From: Gimesia sp. | Lineage (GTDB): Bacteria; Planctomycetota; Planctomycetia; Planctomycetales; Planctomycetaceae | Reading direction: 5' to 3' | Assembly (NCBI GenBank): GCA_002706765.1 | Contig: PAJV01000048.1 | Coordinates: 1-50,384, forward strand | Length of the DNA stretch: 50,384 nt | Shown: in pieces, positions 45,756-50,384 of the stretch | Numbering within the stretch: position 1 is the first letter of the stretch | Layout of the letters: each line of letters begins with the position of its first letter | The notes under the pieces: generated by a model | What the model was told of the DNA's origin: nothing | The model's database searches: none | Seen by the model: the letters and a program-made list of their open reading frames with translations, nothing else | Program-made: the position numbers and the translations under genes

Positions 45756-46733
45756 ATGATGCAACGTCGTGGATTTACGCTGATCGAATTGTTGGTGGTC
45801 ATTGCCATCATTGCTATTTTAATTGCTCTACTACTCCCCGCGGTCCAGCAGGCACGGGAAGCGGCTCGTCGCTCCAGTTGCAAAAATAATCTGAAACAGC
45901 TGGGTATCGCCTTGCACAACTACCACGAAGCCCATTCGGTCTTTCCCCCCGGCTGGGCGGTCCCGCAGTTCATGTCTGCGGGGGGCACACCGGTTCCCAG
46001 TAATGATCATCGCTATGTAGGCCATAACCCCGCCTGGGGATTATACCTGCTCCCGTATCTGGATCAGGCGCCGCTGTACAACCTGCAGAATTTTAACAAC
46101 AGTGACTACCAGGGTTATGCACACGGAGGATCATTCGTTTCAGGCCATGGTCTGTTACAGGGCCCCAACAGTACCAACAAGCTTGGCGGTACATTATCGG
46201 TTTTCTCCTGTCCGTCTGACACACAATTTAATAAAGGCACAACGATTAACGGCTACGGCCGATCCAGCTATGTGAGCTGTCGCGGCAACATCAACAATTA
46301 TGGACAGGCAACTTCCATGAACCCGATGCCCGGCGTGTTCTATACAAATTCCGCCACACGATTTCGCGATATCATTGATGGCACGAGTAATACCATCGCC
46401 CTGGGTGAAGTGAGTAATAATCAATACACCGAAGTGGACAGCAGCTCGATTTACGAAACAGGCGGCGCCTGGGGGGGAATCGGAATCCACAAACGTTACA
46501 CCCTGATTTCACGCAATACAAATTCGACACGTCCCATCAATCGCAGTTCCCCCGATGATGACGGTATCTATCCGTTCGTGGTCGACAGCGATGGCTTTGG
46601 CAGCCTACATCCGGGCGGCGCTCATTTTACGCTCTGTGATGGCAGCGTGCGGTTCATCAGTGAAAACGTCAGCATCGCCATCTATGGGAATCTGGGTGAC
46701 CGGGCAGACGGTAAAGTCCTGGGCGAATTCTAA
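45756..46733 (+). CDS. DUF1559 prepilin-like protein
   Basis: A 325-residue planctomycete DUF1559 protein with a near-consensus class III signal ([20 protein letters not shown]) and the family region [15 protein letters not shown], then [17 protein letters not shown]. The C-terminal DG motif reads [19 protein letters not shown]. It is expected to be membrane-inserted or surface-exposed through a pseudopilin-type helix; the function is not established. The start is the first ATG of ATGATG; the second is equally possible. It is followed 76 bp later by the lipoprotein gene, the arrangement commonly seen in planctomycetes. It is a better match to the family than the copy at 1217. Confidence 0.95.
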   Translation: MMQRRGFTLIELLVVIAIIAILIALLLPAVQQAREAARRSSCKNNLKQLGIALHNYHEAHSVFPPGWAVPQFMSAGGTPVPSNDHRYVGHNPAWGLYLLPYLDQAPLYNLQNFNNSDYQGYAHGGSFVSGHGLLQGPNSTNKLGGTLSVFSCPSDTQFNKGTTINGYGRSSYVSCRGNINNYGQATSMNPMPGVFYTNSATRFRDIIDGTSNTIALGEVSNNQYTEVDSSSIYETGGAWGGIGIHKRYTLISRNTNSTRPINRSSPDDDGIYPFVVDSDGFGSLHPGGAHFTLCDGSVRFISENVSIAIYGNLGDRADGKVLGEF

Positions 46734-46809
46734 GTAAACCGACGTCTTCCGTTTTTGTCTGCACACTGCTTCGTTTGTTTCTTATCTGGATTGAGGGGGA
46801 GATATCAGG

Positions 46810-47247
46810 ATGAACCGCCTGTCGTTTGCTGTTTTGTTGAGTCTGTATTGCTGCCTGTCTGGTCTGTCCGGTTGTGGAAGCAGCAATGATGGTCCTGAAC
46901 GCTATGATGTTTCAGGGTCCATCAACTATAAAGGGGAGCCGCTGGAAAGTGGACGTATCACGTTTGTGCCCGATGCCGAAAAAGGAAACGAAGGCCCCGT
47001 AGGCTATGCCATGATTAAAGGGGGTAAATACGACACCGGCGCTTCCGGCGGAAAGGGGACCGTCGCAGGTGCCATTCAGATCCTGATCACCGGTTATGAT
47101 TTCACGGCCACTGGATCGAAAGAAATTCGCCCGCCACTGTTTGAAGATTACCAGGCAACGGCAGAGATCGACGCCGCACAGTCTGAGACCACGCTCGACT
47201 TCGATGTCCCGGCGACGGCCGCCAGCAAGAAACAGGCAGGCCGCTGA
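46810..47247 (+). CDS. Small planctomycete lipoprotein
   Basis: A 145-residue lipoprotein with a signal peptide ending at the lipobox LSGC (Cys22). The mature part is one beta-sandwich-like domain (YDVSGSINYKGEPLESGRITFVPDAEKGNEGPVGYAMIKGGKY), of the carboxypeptidase-regulatory-like type often found behind DUF1559 genes. A GAGGGGGAG lies upstream of the ATG. It probably sits in a membrane facing the periplasm. No enzyme residue was seen. It probably works with the DUF1559 protein. Confidence 0.88.
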   Translation: MNRLSFAVLLSLYCCLSGLSGCGSSNDGPERYDVSGSINYKGEPLESGRITFVPDAEKGNEGPVGYAMIKGGKYDTGASGGKGTVAGAIQILITGYDFTATGSKEIRPPLFEDYQATAEIDAAQSETTLDFDVPATAASKKQAGR

Positions 47248-47438
47248 CACGCAGAAGAAAAGTCTGGCGTGGCTGGAACAGCTCTGGTCGGCTGGTGAGC
47301 AACTTCGCTGCGATCTCATACAGCGCCAGGCAAAAGGAACGGGGGCCGCTTTGATTGCGCCATTGATTGATAACGGCAATCAGATTGAGTAGCCTTTAAA
47401 GTTGGTTCTGGTTTCTTATCAACCGTCTCCTGTAATCG

Positions 47439-48518
47439 ATGGAATTTCCTATGCTGCGCAAATCCCGACTCCGGTCCCGTCATTTCTGTTGTCTTCTCAC
47501 AGTCGTTGCAGCTGGTTTTGCTTCCAGTGTGGTGGATTCTGCAGAAAAATACACAGAGGATCCCGGCACGCAGGGCAATGGGAATCACGTGACGGGCCCC
47601 GATTACAAAATTGCTGCCGATCTGACTGATCAGGGCAATCCGAAAGGAAAACATTTCGAGTTCGAAATGCCACTGGCGAACAGTAAAATCTTTCCCGGCA
47701 CGGATAAAACCCTCGATCCGAAAAAGCCAGTGCGGGAAACTCGCAAGATATTCGTGTATGTCCCCGCTGAATACAAAGATGGTACAAAGGCACCGATCCT
47801 GGTGATGCAGGACGGACCGAGCCGCATGGACCTGGTCTGTCATGCCCTGGACAACCTGACGATCTCGCAGGATCCCGCTCGCAGGCTGCCGGCGTTTATC
47901 GTCATCGGCGTCCAGAACGGCGGAAACGACGGCAAGGGGAGTGAGCGCGGTCTTGAGTACGATACGATGTCCGACCGCTATGCCCGCTTCATCAATGACG
48001 AAGTCCTGCCGGCCGTGCTGAATAATAAAGAGATCAAAGCGGCTTACCCCAATATTGCTTTTACCGACAATCCCTGGGGCCGGGCCACGATGGGCTGCAG
48101 TTCGGGCGGAGCGGCTGCGCTGACAATGGGCTGGTTCCGTCCGGATCTGTTCCGTCGCCTGATTACCTATTCCGGCACGTTCGTCGATCAGCAGGACGAC
48201 GATGCCCCTGAAGAAGCAGAGTTCCCCCTGGGGGCCTGGGAATACCATTCCAGCATGAAGTTGATCGAAAACAGCGACAAGAAGCCGCTGCGAATCTTCA
48301 CGCACGTCGCCGAAAACGACCTCCGTGCCAACGATCCTGAAGAAACTTATCACAACTGGGTGATGGCCAACAAGCGAACTGCCGATGCCCTCAAGGCCAA
48401 AGGCTACGACTACCGCTACGTCTTCAGCAAAGGTACCCGGCACTGCGACCGCAAAGTCTTCGAACAGACTTTAGCTGACACCCTGATCTGGACCTGGCGC
48501 GGCTGGCACGCTGAGTGA
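47439..48518 (+). CDS. Secreted esterase (enterochelin-esterase-like alpha/beta hydrolase)
   Basis: A 359-residue alpha/beta hydrolase of the esterase D/Fes type. Residues 1-34 hold a signal peptide (CCLLTVVAAGFASSVVDSA). The strand TRKIFVYVPAEYKDGTKAPILVMQDG leads into the nucleophile elbow MGCSSGGAAALTMGW (Ser in GCSSG). Candidate Asp is in HVAENDLRANDPEETYHNW and candidate His in KGTRHCDRKVF. It likely cleaves an ester in the periplasm; a siderophore ester is only one possibility. A possible second start (MLRKSR) lies four residues in. Antisense to it lies a long open frame, which I regard as a shadow. Confidence 0.88.
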   Translation: MEFPMLRKSRLRSRHFCCLLTVVAAGFASSVVDSAEKYTEDPGTQGNGNHVTGPDYKIAADLTDQGNPKGKHFEFEMPLANSKIFPGTDKTLDPKKPVRETRKIFVYVPAEYKDGTKAPILVMQDGPSRMDLVCHALDNLTISQDPARRLPAFIVIGVQNGGNDGKGSERGLEYDTMSDRYARFINDEVLPAVLNNKEIKAAYPNIAFTDNPWGRATMGCSSGGAAALTMGWFRPDLFRRLITYSGTFVDQQDDDAPEEAEFPLGAWEYHSSMKLIENSDKKPLRIFTHVAENDLRANDPEETYHNWVMANKRTADALKAKGYDYRYVFSKGTRHCDRKVFEQTLADTLIWTWRGWHAE

Positions 48519-48879
48519 TTTGACTGCGGACCATGAACCACACCGATCAATCAGCAGAGTAAGTGAATAGAAGGGGTTGGCCCGAATGTAATTCGTGCCG
48601 AGCGCAGCGAGTAGGAAACTGGCAGAGAAAACGGAAAATATTAAAGGGGTCAGGAACCGAAAATGGACTGGAACTGATGAATCGGGGTCTGACCCCTTAA
48701 TCGCCTTCTGACCCCTTATCCGCCTTCCTATTCAAACAAAACCAAAAGCCAAAGTGCCTGCTTGCGACAGAGCATAGTCACTGCGAGCCCATGGTGATTA
48801 AATTGGATAAAGCGTGTTGCCATTGTAGCGGTTCGCTGTCAAGGTATTCGTAATATTCTCATCGGATAGAAAGAGCGGT
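48519..48879. other. Intergenic region with REP-like repeat
   Basis: A 361-bp region between the esterase and the repeat-membrane-protein gene. It holds the REP-like hairpin at 48641-48700 and a partial further arm (CTGACCCCTTA at 48708-48718). No gene was seen. Confidence 0.6.
48641..48700. repeat. REP-like palindromic repeat, copy 1
   Basis: A 60-bp repeat starting TTAAAGGGGTCAG and ending CTGACCCCTTAA; the arms are inverted repeats. A second copy (about 90% identical, one insertion) lies at 49699-49759. The motif AAGGGGTCAGACCCC-type occurs in REP families that go with RAYT transposases, but no RAYT gene is in the window. Confidence 0.7.
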
Positions 48880-49773
48880 GTGTATATGATTTTGAATCAA
48901 ATCAAAACCAAACGTTTTCGTGTGGTCTGGATATTGTGTTCATTGATCACTTTGTATGCATTGGAAATAAGGCCGATCCTCTTTGGGGATACTCAATTGA
49001 TGAGCGCCTTTGATGCTACTCGCCTGAGCCTGTTCTGGCATCTCAGTGCAGCGTGTTTGATTGGCCTTGTTCTCGCACTTGTTGCACTGATGGCAATCGA
49101 AACCAAACGTTTTCGCGTGGTTTGGCTATTGTGTTCATTGATCACCTTTTGCATTCTGTTGTTTTCCTACCAGATTAGTGCTTCGTTTCCATCGGAGTAT
49201 GAAACTGTCGATGGCACATTGGGCCTTTACTATATCTGGTGCACATTGGGTGAATGGTATGAATTGGAATTCAGGTGTGTTCTCTATGGGGGTATTCCAA
49301 TGCCGATCGCCTCTTGTGCTACTCGCCTGATGCTGTTCTGGCATGTCATTGCAGCATGTTTAGTTGGCCTTGTTTTCGCACCTGTTACGCTGATGGCAAT
49401 CAAAACCAGGCGTTTTCGCGCGGTTTGGCTATTGTGTTCATTGATCACTTTTTGCATTCTGTGGTTTTCATACAATATTTATGGTTCGTTTCCTGTCGCT
49501 TGCTTTGTCGCTTGCTCATTGGGTAACTGGTATGAATTAGAAATCAGGCGTGTTCTCTTTGGGGAGACTCCAGTGTTTAGCACCTCTGATCATACTCTCC
49601 TGATCCTGTTTAAGCATGTCAGTGCATCGTGTTTAATTGGCCTTGTTCTCGCACTTGTTACGCTGAAGGCAATCAAACCTGCTGACAATGAAGAGGATTT
49701 AAAGGGATCAGGAACCGAAAATGAGACTGGAACTAATGAATCAGGGTCTGACACGTTAAAAACATCACAATAG
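48880..49773 (+). CDS. Membrane protein of three tandem repeats
   Basis: A 297-residue protein of unknown function. Three tandem units follow one another: residues about 8-72, 73-173 and 174-264. Each starts I(K/E)T(K/R)RFRVVW(L/I)LCSLIT and ends in a helix like FWHVSAACLIGLVLALV. Units 2 and 3 contain an extra luminal-type segment with YELE(I/F)R that unit 1 lacks in part. DNA copies are clearly similar (unit starts at 48901, 49096 and 49399), so the duplication is fairly recent. Each unit has two helices, about six in all. The last 22 or so residues come from the REP-like repeat. No ribosome-binding site is strong. Confidence 0.72.
   Translation: MYMILNQIKTKRFRVVWILCSLITLYALEIRPILFGDTQLMSAFDATRLSLFWHLSAACLIGLVLALVALMAIETKRFRVVWLLCSLITFCILLFSYQISASFPSEYETVDGTLGLYYIWCTLGEWYELEFRCVLYGGIPMPIASCATRLMLFWHVIAACLVGLVFAPVTLMAIKTRRFRAVWLLCSLITFCILWFSYNIYGSFPVACFVACSLGNWYELEIRRVLFGETPVFSTSDHTLLILFKHVSASCLIGLVLALVTLKAIKPADNEEDLKGSGTENETGTNESGSDTLKTSQ
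49699..49759. repeat. REP-like repeat, copy 2, inside the coding end of the repeat protein
   Basis: Sixty-one bases align with copy 1 (48641-48700), with five mismatches and one insertion. It encodes the tail residues LKGSGTENETGTNESGSDTL in the frame of the gene at 48880. The outer inverted arm is damaged (GACACG versus GACCCC). Confidence 0.7.
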
Positions 49774-49786
49774 AATTTCGAATCTT

Positions 49787-50221
49787 ATGTTCTCGAATAC
49801 AAACAAAAATTATTTGATTTATCTGCGAACGACCATAGGGCTTTTACTGCTCGGCTTTCTTCTGGGGTTGATTTGCGCTGGTGTGCAATTTGCCGGAGCC
49901 TTCTTGTTGTTTATGTGCTTTGCCCTGGCGACTTTCATTGTCTACAGCTTTGATTTAAGAGGAAAGCTGGTTGGTGTTGTGAGCATGGATGCTGGATTGA
50001 TCGCAGGAGCCGCCGTTCGTGCCGCCTACTGGCGGTCACAACATGGATTCGATACTTTAGTAAATTGGAAACTGGGAGGTGAATTATTTATCGTTGCTCT
50101 ACTGATTTCGGGAGCTATGAAAGGGGTTTTCTTTCTCATCGAATTGATCTGGCCACTTAATGAATCTTCAGAAACAACGCCTCTCAGCAATGAAGATCCG
50201 ATAGAGAGGCATGAACCATGA
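49787..50221 (+). CDS. Membrane protein of unknown function
   Basis: A 144-residue protein with about four helices: TTIGLLLLGFLLGLICAGVQFAGAFLLFMCFALATFIVYSF near the N-terminus, a segment around GVVSMDAGLIAGAAVRAAYW, and LFIVALLISGAMKGVFFLIELIW. The C-terminal tail (SSETTPLSNEDPIERHEP) is polar. No known domain is seen. It starts about 14 bp after the repeat protein and ends by overlapping the small frame at 50218 (ATGA). Confidence 0.6.
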   Translation: MFSNTNKNYLIYLRTTIGLLLLGFLLGLICAGVQFAGAFLLFMCFALATFIVYSFDLRGKLVGVVSMDAGLIAGAAVRAAYWRSQHGFDTLVNWKLGGELFIVALLISGAMKGVFFLIELIWPLNESSETTPLSNEDPIERHEP

Positions 50222-50289
50222 TGGAAATGTTGACATTTATTCCGGGAGTCATGATCTCACTTAATCTCTTCTTCACACGAGGTTTCTAG
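50218..50289 (+). pseudogene. Small hydrophobic ORF, probably cut by an IS
   Basis: ATG ATG GAA... reads 23 residues (MMEMLTFIPGVMISLNLFFTRGF), then a TAG that lies at the edge of an IS-like sequence. The start overlaps the previous stop, so it was translationally coupled. The frame looks like the first helix of a membrane protein whose remainder is gone or lies past the IS. It could also be just a short leader. Confidence 0.4.
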
Positions 50290-50384
50290 AAGCTGTCTCA
50301 AAAGGTCAAAAAAAGTGAACTGTTTGGCGTGACGTTTGCGTGTAATGTTCTCCGGAAAGGAGAATTTCTCATGTATATGACACT
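50284..50384 (+). mobile_element. Left end of an insertion sequence (partial)
   Basis: TAGAAGCTGTCTCAAAAGG resembles IS5-family-type terminal repeats, and the gene start at 50371 (ATG TAT ATG ACA) has AGGAGAA seven bases upstream. A hairpin TTCTCC-GGAAA-GGAGAA (50348-50364) would hide this SD, a common feature of transposase leaders. Only the first few codons are in the window, so the family is not certain. Confidence 0.45.

Noticed and set aside
47316-48443. A 375-codon minus-strand open frame opposite the esterase gene
   Set aside because: It lies antisense to a clear signal-peptide esterase with a catalytic elbow, and its translation has no recognisable family.

Overview
The window looks like chromosomal DNA from a planctomycete, most likely Gimesia or a near relative. 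The support is two DUF1559 proteins with a prepilin-type N-terminus and a C-terminal DG motif, one followed by the usual small lipoprotein, plus an EF-hand secreted protein, a GYF_2 membrane protein and moderate GC. No rRNA, tRNA or CRISPR array was recognised, and no classical DNA-binding transcription factor was seen in 50 kb.

Layout. 1-5.3 kb (minus strand): an EF-hand protein cut by the window edge, an overlapping GYF_2/DUF1559 pair, and an ArsP-type permease with a small coiled-coil protein. 5.9-10.8 kb: a Na/Ca-exchanger-like protein, a rubredoxin-like/MBL-fold hydrolase, a Cu/Zn-SOD-like lipoprotein, a quinone-oxidoreductase-like MDR enzyme, a 158-bp MITE-like element and a small cupin. 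10.9-15.3 kb: an RND adaptor and pump in translational overlap. 15.9-17.1 kb: a YciF-like ferritin-fold protein and a second SOD-like protein. 17.5-23.3 kb: a tightly overlapping caa3-type oxidase operon (subunit II with cytochrome c, fused subunits I+III, a small membrane protein, CtaG, and a tri-haem cytochrome). 23.5-27.9 kb: stress-type genes (two SDRs, a Rho-N-like small protein, a zinc alcohol dehydrogenase, an SRPBCC membrane protein). 28.5-31.9 kb: a GT4 glycosyltransferase and a debranching-type amylo-glucosidase. 32.2-36.1 kb: a CYP152 peroxygenase, an aldehyde dehydrogenase and an MDR reductase. 36.5-40.8 kb: a three-gene unit of SbnA-like beta-replacement enzyme, FAD/NAD(P) protein and Y4yA-like PLP decarboxylase. 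41-45.4 kb: a glutathione-reductase-like flavoprotein without the usual His/Glu dyad, then a GH63/MGH1 glucosidase. 45.7-48.5 kb: DUF1559, lipoprotein and esterase. 48.9-50.4 kb: a membrane protein of three tandem repeats, a second membrane protein, a truncated small ORF and the left end of an insertion sequence.

How it fits together. The middle of the window reads as an oxidative and general stress island: superoxide removal, an alternative terminal oxidase, YciF, SDR/MDR enzymes and alpha-glucan handling. The most original biosynthetic unit is the 36.5-40.8 kb trio, which may make a diaminopropionate-type or decarboxylated amino-acid product. The clearest non-coding signals are a 96-bp repeat (76% identical, ungapped) upstream of both the oxidase operon and the flavoprotein gene, a REP-like repeat of which one copy encodes a protein C-terminus, and the MITE-like element.
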